Shown here one piece after another: positions 13,396 to 24,992 of a stretch of DNA of 64,000 nucleotides (positions are counted from its first letter, which is position 1; every line of letters begins with the position of its first letter). The notes below the pieces were generated by a model. The model had not been told where the DNA came from. It ran no database searches and saw only the letters and a program-made list of their open reading frames with translations. The stretch lies in contig JAWQEG010002489.1 of the NCBI GenBank assembly GCA_033782935.1, positions 1 through 64,000 of the forward strand, given 5' to 3'. Made by a program: the position numbers and the translations under genes. Source of the stretch: Petrolisthes cinctipes (lineage: Eukaryota; Arthropoda; Malacostraca; Decapoda; Porcellanidae).

Positions 13396-14725
13396 GTTTT
13401 GTTTTCATTAATTTATTACGCTCATGGAGCGGCAAACATTGTACAATATATATAATATCAAATTATAATACATGTATGTATAAAGATGACATTATTGTTA
13501 TACAGTATTAGGCAGTGAAACTTGTAATATACAGTACAGTACTATATGAGACATGACAGTAGTAAATGTTACAGAATATTATTATGTATAAAAAGATGAC
13601 AATATTATTATATCAATTAGGTAAATAAATTTATAATATACAGTACTACACTAGACGGAACATGGTATAAAGATCACAGACAAATGATTATATGTAGCCT
13701 ATAGGGATGACAGGGAAATTATTATATTTATACAGATGACAATATTATTACAGTATATGAACCAGTGGGTAAAATTTATAATATACAGTACTAGATGGTA
13801 CATGGTTACAGGGTGGTACATGATTATAGGGAAATTATTATCAGCCAGTGAAACAAACTTATAATATACAGTACATGGTTACAGGGAAGTTATTATATGT
13901 AATCAGATAACAATATTATTATATCAATCCATGAACCAAACTTACAATAAATATACAGTACTAGAGGAGACATTGTTACAAGGAAATTACTATATGTATT
14001 GAGATCACAGAGGAATTACTATATATGTAGAGATAACAATATTATTATATTGAACTAGAGATATTAGCTTCTAATATACAGTATTACAGATAAATTACTA
14101 TATATATTCAGGTTACAAGGAAGTTACTATATGTATTCAGGTCACAAGGAAATTACTATATGTATTCAGGTCACAATTAAATTACTATATGTATTCAGGT
14201 CACAAGGAAGTTACTATATGTATTCAGGTCACAATTAAATTACTATATGTATTCAGGTCACAAGGAAGTTACTATATATATTCAGGTTACAAGGAAATTA
14301 CTGTATATATTCAGGTCACAAGGAAATTACTGTATATATTCAGGTTACAAGGAAGTTACTATATGTATTCAGGTCACAAGGAAGTTACTATATGTATTCA
14401 GGTCACAAGGAAGTTACTATATATATTCAGGTTACAAGGAAGTTACTATATATATTCAGGTTACAAGGAAATTACTATATATATTCAGGTTACAAGGAAA
14501 TTACTATATATATTCAGGTTACAAGGAAGTTACTATATATATTCAGGTTACAAGGAAATTACTATATGTATTCAGGTCACAAGGAAGTTACTACAGTATA
14601 TGTATAAATATAACAATATTATTATATTGTACTAGAGAAATAAGCTTATAAATATACAGTATTGTGCTAGATAGGAAATTGTTATAGGGAAATTACTACA
14701 TGTATAAAGATAGTAATTTCTTAAG
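13396..14725. repeat. Diffuse tandem repeat and 29-30-bp minisatellite (14090-14605)
   Basis: From 13396 imperfect units recur with the words ATATACAGTACTA, GGTTACAGGGAAATTATTATA and ATAACAATATTATTATAT. From 14090 to 14605 this becomes a regular array of about 17 units of ACTATATGTATTCAGGTCAC plus AAGGAAGTT (a 29-bp period). The open frames across it merely repeat one peptide. It is inside the MULE, 3' of the transposase gene. Confidence 0.88.
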
Positions 14726-14794
14726 GAATAGTAAAATTAATTAAACACCCACCGGCAAGAAGTGCCAGAATAAGAGCCCACTGCAGAGGCACAA

Positions 14795-14821
14795 GTTAGG
14801 TTAGGTTGGGTTGGGTTGGGT
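14795..14821. repeat. Short TTAGG/TTGGG telomere-like run
   Basis: TTAGG twice followed by three GGTTGG-type units. Too short to be a telomere; it is consistent with an arthropod TTAGG-type genome. The rest of 14726-15027 is the 3' flank of the transposase gene with no other feature seen. Confidence 0.7.
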
Positions 14822-15027
14822 TAAACAGACTACTGTACAGATTCTGTGGTTGTAAAGTTTTATGTTTAACTGCTTTTGTTTTGTAAAAAAAGGTATAAGA
14901 AAGCAATATTCTTTACTGATAATTAAATAAACAATAAACTTGTGATGTATTAATTTTGTGGGATTTTCATTTAGATGTGGGAAAAAAATCCTCAGTATGT
15001 GGGAATTTGCTTCTACCAGATTTGTGA

Positions 15028-18000
15028 TCAATGACCACTACCGTGGGACTTGGCATTGGCCACATTGTTTTGAATATTATGGGCCAGGTTATGAGGGCGT
15101 TTGGGTCTTGATGTGACAGCTGTACAAGGTCTACGTCCTTTACCAACTGTAGCAGCTCCTCTTGGCATACCTGGGGATCTCCTTGCTATCGAAGTTGGTT
15201 GGCATGGTATCTTCCCACGACCAGCTCCTTTTTTCACGGATGATCCCATGGTATTCAAAAATGTATTTAATTGGTTTGTCGTTTTTATTGACGTTACCCG
15301 CCTAATGAATTTTGCAAGGCCTGATCGGGTATCTGCATTACCATATTTTGTTGACATTTTTACAAGTGCTTCAGCAGCCTCATGTGACTCTGTAATTATG
15401 GCCTCAGTTTCAGATTGCTCATCTGTTAGCATTACATCAGGTGTTTCCATTTCCATCTGTGAATCCATACAATTATCATGGGGAGAATTTTCCACAAAAT
15501 CTACATCACTATTTTCTTCAACTGCTTTATCATTTTGTACTTCTTTCAAAGACTTGAAAAAACTCTCCATGGGGACATTCTCCTCACCAAGAGCTAAGAC
15601 GGCCAACTGACGACGACTGCTACTGTTCAGCAAAAGCAACTGAGGCACCACTGTCATTTGATGCTTAGCACATGTAACTTGATGCTTGCAGATTGCACCA
15701 TTGTTTCCTTTGAAGCACGTGCACATACCAATATTGAGGTCTACCTTATACATTACTTTTGTGTCACTTTCACTTTGCACTTGGTACATACCACCACCTA
15801 AGGGTTCAACTGTTTCCAAAGGGAGACTGTCCATAATCACTCCTCTGATTCGTCGTCGACTTAGTGCCACATCAACTAAACGCTGTCTCATGTAGCAGTC
15901 AAATATCTCTGCCATAAACATTACTAGCTGAGCAGTGTTGTAGGCCTTGCATCTGAAAAATAATGACAATAATTAATTAAGTTACTTTCAAGTGTTGTAA
16001 TATACTACCTCGGTATTTGTTACAGTTACATTCCAGTCCTTTACCCTCTGAGGAGTATGCAATGGGAGGCCACCCCATTCCCAGTGGCAAGATTGGGAAT
16101 ATCCTAAAACAACAGTATGTACAGTACGGTAGCCTCCTGTTGATAAGACATCTTCGGAATGTGAATGAATTTTTGTGGTACTGTATTAAGATTAGCACAA
16201 TTTGAAGAACAACCTAATAATGTTAAGACATCATCTACAGTAATGTCAAATTAGATAAATTACTTAAAACCCGTTTATTTAAGGATAATCCCTACCTGTT
16301 AAGAACATTATCCTTTATGAAGCACATCGTTGCCTCACAATAGTTGTTGGTATGATGACCCCTTAATAATGCACCAGCTCTGAAGGCAATCGCCCACTCC
16401 TCTCGCCTCTGGACTAGGGTGGTCAAATAGCTGAAAATTTGAAAGAAAATCTCATATAACAGAAATTATCACACAGACACTTAGAGATGGAAAGGAAAAA
16501 AAAATATTAAATATAAATATGAAATATGATCCATATTACATAGCTGATAAGAAATATACCCACATTTCTTTCCAAAGACTACTTATAATAATAAAAAAAT
16601 ATATTACCATTTGAAATTGGAATATTTCTCAGCTGTAGGGTTTATTTGGATCTTCTCCAGCAATTCATCAAAATTCTCTCTTGATTCAGCATACACAAGT
16701 GATTTTACTACTGCCATTAGTTCTTGGCGATCATTTTCATTGATGCCATGCTTGGAATCAAGCAACCAGCGCCACACTTGTTGTAGTATATGAAATATAC
16801 AAAGAAACTGCTGGGAAGTAGGCCATGTGACTGCTAAGGCCTTCCTTTCTGCATCACTATTGTCTGTCATGAAGTACTGCGGTACTCCCTTCCCATAGAA
16901 GGCACAATCCCCAACAGCTTCTTTTACCATGCCAAACCCTGTAAGGAACACAGTAGGAAATTACATAAAATCTGTATTTTATTATTACATACCTGAAAAA
17001 TTAGTATCTATCTGATGTCTGTTTCTAAGAACTACCCACAGGGGATGGCCACAGCAAAAGGCCCTCCATTTATTCCTGCCCTTACATTCCCTCCTTGCAT
17101 CCTCCAATCCTCTCACATAATGATAATGGTCTTTGTCCATTCACTCGGTACTTTACCTTCCTCCCATGACAATTTACATGTCTTGTGCATCCAGTTTATA
17201 ATTAGTACAGTATTCACCAAAAAATTAAACTGAAACTCAGGATTAATGGATACACTTCTACACATTAATTACCTTTGGTTAACGTTGCTATCACTTGCGA
17301 GGAGGTGAAGACCAATGCCAATGGCACAGCTCCAGCTGGTCCAGCACAAAGGAATGGTGTAACTGCTGTGTTTAGTTGATCAACACAGCCCGTTGCATCA
17401 GTGAATACAACTTCCTGTGCCTCTTTCAGCTGCCTGTGTGCTCTCATCATAAATGGTGTAACCAAGACTACACAAAACTGATCATCTTCATCGTTAATTT
17501 TCAGAATGAGTTCTGGATTATCTTCTGCATATTTCCTTATTGCACTAAACATTGATGGGGTATTTAATCCCCCATGCTCACTTTGCCTCCATGCGTTCCA
17601 CATATATTCAATAGATTTTGGAGAAGGATTAGTTGACTTCTTGGCTTGACTGGGCAAATCATAACTCAAGTCCATCTTCAGCAAATGGTGCCTGTAAGCT
17701 TGACCTGGTGTCATACCTGAAATATATAAATACATCTTAATATCCACCCTGTTATGGGGGTGTGAGAATACCAGCACCATACTTAATGCAGCACTGTAAT
17801 AGCCTGCAAATTCCTAACCACACACCCTTAACATGTAGGTCACTGATAATAATCAGAAGAAACAATTTGTTAAGCTATACATGCAGTTTCTAGTAATTAT
17901 TTTTTTGTCTGCCCGTAAAAGCATTGCATGTTTATGCAATGAAGTGCTTAAAATACTTGGGGTAGAGTATTATACATCTGAACTCATGGGGCATAATCTC

Positions 18001-19658
18001 AATACAGTACTGTACTTATGAATTAGGGTTTACCTTAGAGCTTATTTCAATTCTTAAAGTAATAATTGACAACTTATAATTATATCTTCAGCATAAAGCA
18101 TCATATATCTAAAGCTTATAGCTTATGTTACCATTTTTCGTTACTTTTGCACCGGTCGAAAAAGAAGAAGTACATGTTTCACCACACCATATTAAGAATT
18201 CTGAAAAGAGGGATTGAAATATAATAATATCCTACACATATAAACACATATGCATAATGTTTCACAGTGTATTTAAATCTATAATTTGCTTGCATTGGAA
18301 TGCAAAGCATGCATAGTTTCTTTATAAAAACAAAAAAACAATTGATGTAAGGGTCACTACTTATTTAACGTTGGTTAAAAAAATCACTGGCAAGATTTTA
18401 TGAGAAAGCTCAAATGTAAAAAGATATATTCTAAGTTTGATGGTTTATGCATATGAAAACAATGATTTGTATACCTTGTCTGAAGTAACTTTCAAACATC
18501 TCCCTGGTGCAATGGAAAACTCTCAGTTGATTTAGAACATCAGCTGTGTCAAGGGGATGGTTGTGATTCCCCCAGATCTTCATGAAGCATGGGAAATCCC
18601 TTATCTGGTCAGAAGACCTTGCATGTACAATCTTGATGGTAACGTCAATAAATACCCTGCAGCTGTGAAAAAAACAGCAATCATTAATTAATGTATAAAA
18701 TATTTTGTCTCAGAAAAAAAAGTACAGTGCTGTCCTGTATATTTGCTTCCTGCAAAAATTTATTTTCACCCTATTTTAAAATATCTGCACATTATGTTAT
18801 AACTATAAAACAATACACAGCTTACCGAGATAAAACACCAAAATAAAAGGAGAGAGGGCAATACTTTAAAATCAAATGAAAACAATATTCTTATAGGGAA
18901 TGGTGTATATAATATGTAGTATGAATGTTAAACAAGGCTCAAACTGAAAAAAACAAAAATCAAGTGTTTTTTTGTAACTACAAAGTGACCATATCCTTAA
19001 GAATTTTATATGCCTCTCTTTAGTCCACCACTTTATTCAGCCTACTGTAACATTAATCCATTACACGTACTCAAAAAGATTATAGAATATAATGGGATAC
19101 AATCTGAAGCCACTGACCAAGCCCGTGAAATAAATAAGGCATGCTTTTGTGAGTATCGAGGCTCGCATAGTCCTAACTTCAAAGTGATATTACTGGAAAA
19201 GTTGTGTACACATTCCGGTGGCCAGTAGTTTTTCCCTCATATTCTCTTTTTTATCTCTGATACTATGCGTTTGCGACGGTAAAGGTATACAAGCTACAAA
19301 TTGTTGTATAGGTAACTTCTTGAAAATTAGGTTATATGAACCTCAAGAGCAGTTGCGCACATGGAAGATAAAACTATACATTCTTATGAGTAGTTAATGC
19401 TTACCCAGTAGAGGTCTTCTTGACGCCTTTGTGTTTAACTCCATGGTGACATATCAGTGTTTCACGATATAATTTCCTCTGGCCCACGGAGTACATCCTG
19501 TAATTGTTGAAGCAAACTTCATTCTGCTGGCAAAACAATTCTTTCCACCGCTGAAAGTCTTCTTTACACTTTACATTTGTCCTGAAAGTCACACACTTCC
19601 TTTCTTTCACAACGTCAGTAGTTTCGAAGGTATCCACATCTATAATTACAGACTCCAT
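15028..19658 (-). CDS. MULE transposase, six exons, SWIM zinc finger, 758 aa
   Basis: Exons on the minus strand: 19658-19405, 18662-18475, 17716-17273, 16938-16608, 16430-16296, 15952-15028. Every intron is GT...AG and phases agree at all five junctions; the sum is 2277 nt, 758 codons plus stop, with no internal stop. The N-terminus has a FLYWCH/WRKY-GCM1-like zinc region (C-HH... ending WGNHNHP, exons 1-2). Exon 3 carries EVVFTDATGCVDQLN (first catalytic Asp), exon 4 YFMTDNSDAERKAL then a C-x2-H motif (second Asp), exon 5 HHTNNYCEAT (candidate catalytic Glu region). Exon 6 begins with CKAYNTAQ and contains a SWIM finger CTCFKGNNGAICKH, then an acidic and a basic tail. MULE transposases cut and paste DNA in the nucleus using the terminal repeats. 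The ATG is the first in exon 1, about 130 bp inside the right TIR. Expression is not shown. Splice sites were chosen by eye. Confidence 0.88.
17020..17185. repeat. Dispersed repeat in MULE intron 3
   Basis: AACTACCCACAGGGGATGGC and CATTCCCTCCTTGCATCC resemble, at lower identity, sequence at 53265-53400 (GGGGGTGGCCACGGCAGA, CACTCCCTCCTTACTTGG). Its nature is unknown. The other introns (16431-16607, 17717-18474, 18663-19404) show no further feature. Confidence 0.5.
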
Positions 19659-19787
19659 CTTCTTGCGAATAGAAGCGTGATGCAGGCCTTACTGTCCTTA
19701 CTCTCCTTAGTCCTTACGGCGGCAAATACGGCCGAATAATACTGCGGCTAGTGGATTATTATGTGGATACAGCCTCCAACTCCAAGG

Positions 19788-19922
19788 CACAATAAAAATG
19801 GGTACTGCAATCGATAAATGCACTTTAAACGTAATTATATATATCTAGCTTGGCCTCATTAGTATTTACATTTGTTTTTAAATCATACAATATACAAAAA
19901 TAGATACACTTTAGTTAAATAC
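19788..19922. repeat. MULE right TIR, inner part
   Basis: Reverse complement of 12828-12962. It is cut at AATAC where a later LTR inserted. The sequence between the transposase ATG (19658) and here is the presumed promoter and 5' leader; no TATA box stands out. Confidence 0.92.
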
Positions 19923-21545
19923 TGTAAAAGCGCGATTTTGGTCCCCTTCCTTTCACTCTTGGAGGGAAACAAAAACCCACTGCCTTCAACAAAACAAAAA
20001 GCCACCAGTGTATGCTACTACTCTATCCTATATCTGGATCAACCCGGTCTGGAAAAAAAAAGAACAAGAGACTGATGAGGAACCGGACAAGTCCAGTCCC
20101 TTCTCAGTACGAGGTATACGCTGCCACCACCAGACCACAGTTGATCAGAGGAACCAAGTGAGCACACACCGGAAGGGTAGCGTAGCGTTAGCTTATTTAG
20201 GCGCGTGAGTAAGCAACCCAGACTACAATTTTAACGGGGGTACGATCAGTTATATGAATTAGGAATCTATTATTTTCTATAAAGGAACACAGTCTATTTG
20301 TTATTTCGGTGACGAAAATACTCAGACAATGTAAAACTCGTTTATTTTATCAACCTATTTGGTACGAGTACAACATAATCACAATAATAATAATTTCTGT
20401 TCCCCCTTCCCTTGCTAATATTTCCTACTCCCCGTTCTGTCACCTAGGACAGGAATAATTCCGTGTCTCGCCAGTTGACAGAGCTAAGTACAATAAACAA
20501 AATCTTACAACAAGGCCTAAATATAGTTAATACAATAACAAAAAATCACATCCTAATCTCAATACTATAATAATGAAATAATATAAAATTGCCAGCAAAT
20601 GTTCTTAATTTTCTTTGGTACCACGTGGTTCACTAAACACCAAGGGAGAATGCTATTTAATGGCTGTCACCCAGCAGAGACGAGACCAGAATGAGCTTAC
20701 GAAAAAACAATATACTTTACTTACTATGTCTGAATGTGAACACACAATATTCTTTAGTTAGTTATATCCCATCACGGGACTAATAGATTCACCACAATAC
20801 AATATTTATGATGAGAGCGAGTTTAGCTCCTACCAGTCACCCAGCAGAGACGAGACCAGAATGAGGTAGAAGCAACGCAGGGTACTGCCTCGTCATCTCC
20901 CCCACTCTCACTCTCTTAAGCAAAGTAGTGACCACTCTCATCTCAATTTCTGACAAATTCATCAGTTCCACCCTTACTGGGGTATATAGTTACACAACAT
21001 TATTTATACATATTAGTGAACTCAAATGCATTGCTTCCTCCCTTGTTTAAAGTTTGATATTACTGTAATTTACATATTCCAGGCATGTATTATTCCGCCA
21101 ACAAGAAAATGTACTGTCCCGACTTTAGTCCCTAACTAACCTAATTAATTTTCTAAGTAAGTTACAATTAAATGCCGGTAACAGTATAGGAATGTTAGCT
21201 TCGTTATTATATATTATAATTATAAATGCAGGTTATTCCCTGTCTCCATTAAATTATTTTACATTCCTTTCTTAAATCACCCCGTATTTCTCTATCCCTA
21301 TCAATCTACCTACGTTTCACTTATTCTCTCTCTTTAACCTATTCACCCAACTATAATAATTAATTCTATTTTCCTCATCTTAACATTTCGTGTTGAAGAA
21401 GCCCACCACCGAGATTATTCGTTAGTGATAATCTCCGCCTGGCTACTCCCTACAATTCTACACTAAAAACCTATTCTAATACATATAAATATACAACACC
21501 CGTAAATATCCCGAACAACAATACATATAAAATAGGGGTGTTACA
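19923..21545. mobile_element. Probable solo LTR inside the MULE TIR
   Basis: The 1623-bp insert begins TGTAAAAGCGCG and ends GGTGTTACA (TG...CA), is flanked by ATAC on both sides (19919-19922 and 21546-21549), and separates two parts of one inverted repeat whose summed length, less 4 bp, equals the left TIR exactly (479). There is no coding capacity. It holds a direct repeat of CACCCAGCAGAGACGAGACC at about 20669 and 20840. Solo LTRs arise by recombination between the two LTRs of a full element. The family is not identified; another DNA element is possible but the TG/CA ends favour an LTR. Confidence 0.75.
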
Positions 21546-21893
21546 ATACGACATAAATATGGTATGTATTCAAATTAATTATCTGGATTTTGTGAGGCGG
21601 AATTATAATACTCTAGACAAGGGTTCCCACTGTTACCATTCACTTAGACAGTTATTAACTTATTACACGATGTGCTTTTTATACAGTGTTCATTAAAAAG
21701 GGGAGAAGCTTTATGTATTAATGTTATTATATGTGTTTACAACAAATGTTTATCAAGTATGCTTCGTACATACATTTACATGTGCTTTTTCAAAGGTTAT
21801 TTCTGTAATTATTATTGGTAATACTGCAGGAGGTGGAGCCTGACTGTCAAGGGGCGGAGCCTGTTTATAATAGTACCTACTTCAGGAATATGC
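21546..21893. repeat. MULE right TIR, outer part
   Basis: Reverse complement of 12484-12827 or so, ending CTTCAGGAATATGC. It contains GGCGGAGCCTG, mirrored in the left TIR as CAGGCTCCGCC. Confidence 0.93.
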
Positions 21894-22966
21894 CACCCGG
21901 ATGTATTGTGTGCGAATTTAATTCACTTATTATTCCATTTTCTTTAAGTGTTGGTGTCGTAAGGTCGGTTATGTCATAACCAGCTATGTTCTCTAGATTC
22001 GTACGCTTTCTCTTGCCTTCTCTCACAAGTGGCGTGATGAGCGTCCGTTTTCATTACTTAAGACTTCCCATAGTTTCTTGGGAGGGAACGTATGAGTATA
22101 GTGTGTTTAAGTCTGTGTTAACGAACAGGTTCGGAGACGTTCCTGTAGCTTTGTTCTAACTTGCTCACTCTTCTTTGTCGAGCCGATGGTATATAAGGGC
22201 GAGGCTTATGCCTTGTTACTTTAGATATTTTGGGAGACTGGGACAGCTAGGGTGTGTTTTGTAAGTGATTGAGTGTGGTAAGATTCGGGAGGAGACTCGC
22301 AGACGTATATTTGTTTAGTATAATTGTTTTATTTCTACTCTCTTCTCACAAGTAACTTAGGGGTCACTCTCGTATTATTATTACTATTAATACTATTACA
22401 TATATATTTGGATATTGATATTTTATTATTATATTATTACATGTGTGTGATGCATTGATGTTTGTTTACTATATATACCAGTGAAGTGCCAGTGTTATTG
22501 ATAAACTACTTCTATGCTTACGTGTGTGCCTAGAGCCTTGTGTATTAAAGTGATGGCACAGTGGTAGTAAGTTGTTGTGTGATTATTGCAAGTGTATTAT
22601 ATATATATATTCTGGGAATTCTGTCATAGTTGGGAATCCTGATTTCATTTAATAATTCTTTCTGTGTTACTTGTATGTCTTTGTGTTAGTTCATATTGTC
22701 ATTATATATTATAGAAAATCTGAGTAGTTTCTCTATCATCATTTATTCTTTTATAACTGAATCTGGGTATATGTATGGACGGTCTCTTTAGGGTTGAGTT
22801 AGCAACCTTTCATATAGGCTGGGTTTGTACTTTTACTTATTCTTCATAACTTTGATAGTCAGATACCTGCCACCCAGTGCTACTTTGTTCTGTTGATAGC
22901 TAACTTTGGAGTAAGTCTAGTCTAGTGACTAGTACTGTACTGTATCTCTACCCTCCGTCCGTAACA
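21894..22966 (+). repeat. Gypsy 5' LTR, second part
   Basis: Continues the LTR after the MULE; it starts with the right target duplication CACCCGGAT and aligns with 28120-29211 to the end CCGTCCGTAACA. Visible differences from the 3' LTR are scattered substitutions and small indels, for example in the (TA)n near 22600 and 28630. Confidence 0.92.
22190..22197 (+). promoter_or_regulatory. Candidate TATA box of the Gypsy 5' LTR
   Basis: TATATAAG in the context CGATGGTATATAAGGGC. The same motif occurs in the 3' LTR at 28416-28423, as expected for an LTR promoter. Confidence 0.55.
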
Positions 22967-22973
22967 TATAAAT

Positions 22974-22990
22974 TGGCGACCTCGCCAGGA
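22974..22990 (+). promoter_or_regulatory. Primer-binding-site-like sequence of the Gypsy element
   Basis: TGGCGACCTCGCCAGGA lies 7 bp after the 5' LTR end. TGG is the expected complement of a tRNA CCA end. I cannot name the tRNA with confidence. Confidence 0.55.
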
Positions 22991-23111
22991 TTTCCAATTT
23001 TTTTTTGCTGAACTGAGACTTGCGTACTATCATTGCATTACTGTTGTAATTTTTTTTTCTTGCATTGCATTTTTCCATTTTTTGTGTACCTTGCCTAATA
23101 GTTAGTGAGCA

Positions 23112-24992
23112 ATGGAGACTCAGGGTGTGGCTAGTGAAAGGTGGGCTCCACTTCATCTCACTTCTGAGCAGGATGCTGCAGATTTTATTAAATCAAGTCC
23201 TAATCCCAAGAGAGTGAGAGCACTGAGGAGAGAGGAATTATTACTTGTTGCACAGAAGTTGGAACTCACTTTTGAAAGTTCCAACGCATTTCCACTAGCT
23301 AACCTGATTTGCCACCATCTATGCGGCACTGATTTGTATGATTTTGTTGAGAGAAAGGATAATGTTTCTGTCGTAAGTGATTGGTCTGCACATTCTGATT
23401 TGCTTGAAACCACTGTGATTCCGAATAAACAATTTGGGAATGACCAAGCTGCACGTGACCATGAGTTCCGTATGCTACAATTACAGCTTGAGAGAGAGCA
23501 AAGGAGATTAGAGTCTGAGAGTGAGGAAAGGAGAGCTCGGTTGGAGTTTGAGAAAAGGAAACTGGAATTGGAGTTGGAGAAACATAAAGTGGACCATGAG
23601 CCACGACGACCGGTTGCGTCGGGTGTGTCATCAGAACAGCACAGGTTGGTTCCTAAGTTTGATAAGGACCATGTTGCTGAATTTTTCCAGAGGTTTGAGA
23701 AAGTAGCAGAGGGTAGTGGGTGGCCGAAGGAACGATGGTCAACGCTAGCACAGTCAGTACTTTGTGGTAAAGCTTTAGGAGCATTTGATGCTCTCAGTTT
23801 TCAGGAATCTTTGGATTATGAAACGTTAAAGTCTGCAGTACTAAGGACGTATGAATTAAGACCAGAAGCTTACAGACAGAAGTACCGTAATAGTAAGAAA
23901 CGTCCTAATGAGACATGGACTGAATTTATGAAATATCAAAGTGACCTATTTCTAGCATGGATAAGAAGTGAGAGAGTAGAAGGTAATTATTGTAGATTGG
24001 AGGAGTTGGTTAAGTTGGAGCAATTTCTGAGCCAGATGGAGCCAGATTTGCAGATGTTTATATGTGATAAGAGAGTAAAGACAGCTGAGGAAGCTGCAGT
24101 TTATGCTGATGAATACGTTTTAGTCAGGAAGCAGTTTAAAGCCAAAGACAAAGGCCAAAATAGACCCCCTCCAACCACCAATAATAAAACCTATGATAGC
24201 GATGTCTCCCCGAATTCTAAAAGCCCTCATGTCACTAGTCCCAGTCCCCCAGGTATCTCACATGCACAAAGACCTACACGCACTCCACACAAACCTTGGA
24301 CACGAACTTTCACATGTACTTATTGCCACAAAACAGGGCATACTGTAGACAGATGTTGGAGAAAGGCAGGAGTTGTTAGGCCAACCAATTTTGTTTCTTG
24401 TGACAGGGCTATTGTCACAGTTTCTAATCCCCGAAAGGATAGTAGGGATAACTCTCTTTTGCCCACTTCTAAAGATAGAGTTCTTTCAGAAGGAGGGAAG
24501 GGTGCAGTGGATGCTGTTCCCATGTCTGACGTTACAGGAGCTGTTGTCCAGTCGGTAGCTACGGATGCTGCGGCTGAGGATTGTTATGCTCCGTATCGTT
24601 CTGATGGGTTGGTCAAGCTGGGGGAATCCCAGCATCCTGTTAAGATACTCCGAGACACTGGTTCTACAATTACTCTGTGGGTAAGACCGAAGCATGTTGA
24701 GGTGAGGTCTAAGGACTTTGTTTTGCTCAGGGGAGTCGGAGGCTCCCTGACGGTTCCTTTGGTGGAGTGTAGGGTGAGTTGTAATTTATTTAACGGGACG
24801 GCACAGGTTGGAGTGGTGGAGTCATTGCCCGAGTCTAATGTGGATCTAATTCTTGGGAATGATTTGGTTAGGGGTGAGGAAGTGAGTGCCCCAGTTATGA
24901 CCAAGGATCCTGTACCTGCCGAAGTTGTGGAGGATGAGGACCAGATGAACTTCCCTGTATGTGCTGTGACCCGATCGATGTCGAGGGTGTAG
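23112..24992 (+). CDS. Gag-protease polyprotein of the Gmr1-like Gypsy element
   Basis: 626 aa, uninterrupted. After an acidic/alpha-helical N-terminus, residues about 110-163 form a charged coiled coil (LQLEREQRRLESESEERRA). Residues about 200-345 look like the capsid/SCAN-type helical domain (FFQRFEKVAEGSGWPKERW, TYELRPEAYRQKYRN, LEQFLSQMEPDLQMFI). A CCHC zinc knuckle CTYCHKTGHTVDRC is at about 400, for RNA packaging. The aspartic protease follows with DTGSTITLW near 515 and DLILGNDLV near 590. The protein ends at UAG (24990-24992), and the pol frame continues in the same phase. Gag forms the particle, and the protease would process Gag-Pol. I chose the ATG at 23112 as the first after the PBS. 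Confidence 0.9.
   Translation: METQGVASERWAPLHLTSEQDAADFIKSSPNPKRVRALRREELLLVAQKLELTFESSNAFPLANLICHHLCGTDLYDFVERKDNVSVVSDWSAHSDLLETTVIPNKQFGNDQAARDHEFRMLQLQLEREQRRLESESEERRARLEFEKRKLELELEKHKVDHEPRRPVASGVSSEQHRLVPKFDKDHVAEFFQRFEKVAEGSGWPKERWSTLAQSVLCGKALGAFDALSFQESLDYETLKSAVLRTYELRPEAYRQKYRNSKKRPNETWTEFMKYQSDLFLAWIRSERVEGNYCRLEELVKLEQFLSQMEPDLQMFICDKRVKTAEEAAVYADEYVLVRKQFKAKDKGQNRPPPTTNNKTYDSDVSPNSKSPHVTSPSPPGISHAQRPTRTPHKPWTRTFTCTYCHKTGHTVDRCWRKAGVVRPTNFVSCDRAIVTVSNPRKDSRDNSLLPTSKDRVLSEGGKGAVDAVPMSDVTGAVVQSVATDAAAEDCYAPYRSDGLVKLGESQHPVKILRDTGSTITLWVRPKHVEVRSKDFVLLRGVGGSLTVPLVECRVSCNLFNGTAQVGVVESLPESNVDLILGNDLVRGEEVSAPVMTKDPVPAEVVEDEDQMNFPVCAVTRSMSRV

Larger units (their letters stand above)
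12484..21893 (-). mobile_element. Mutator-like (MULE) DNA transposon with long TIRs
   Basis: Termini GCATATTCC...GGAATATGC lie between 9-bp direct repeats CACCCGGAT (12475-12483 and 21894-21902), the target-site length typical of MULEs. The uninterrupted target can be seen in the 3' LTR near 28119, where the same sequence has no insertion. Terminal inverted repeats are 479 bp (12484-12962; right copy 19788-19922 plus 21546-21893 around a later LTR insertion). The interior has a spliced SWIM-type transposase gene, an old RT fragment, diffuse tandem repeats and a 29-30-bp minisatellite. Without the later LTR it is about 7.8 kb. Confidence 0.93.

Noticed and set aside
14090..14605. Regular 29-30-bp repeats resembling a CRISPR array
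   Set aside because: Units are contiguous with no unique spacers, in a eukaryotic transposon; it is a minisatellite.
15101..15610. 169-aa plus-strand frame
   Set aside because: Antisense shadow of MULE transposase exon 6.
19010..19228. 72-aa plus-strand frame in MULE intron 1
   Set aside because: No recognisable motif; within an intron, and best explained by chance.
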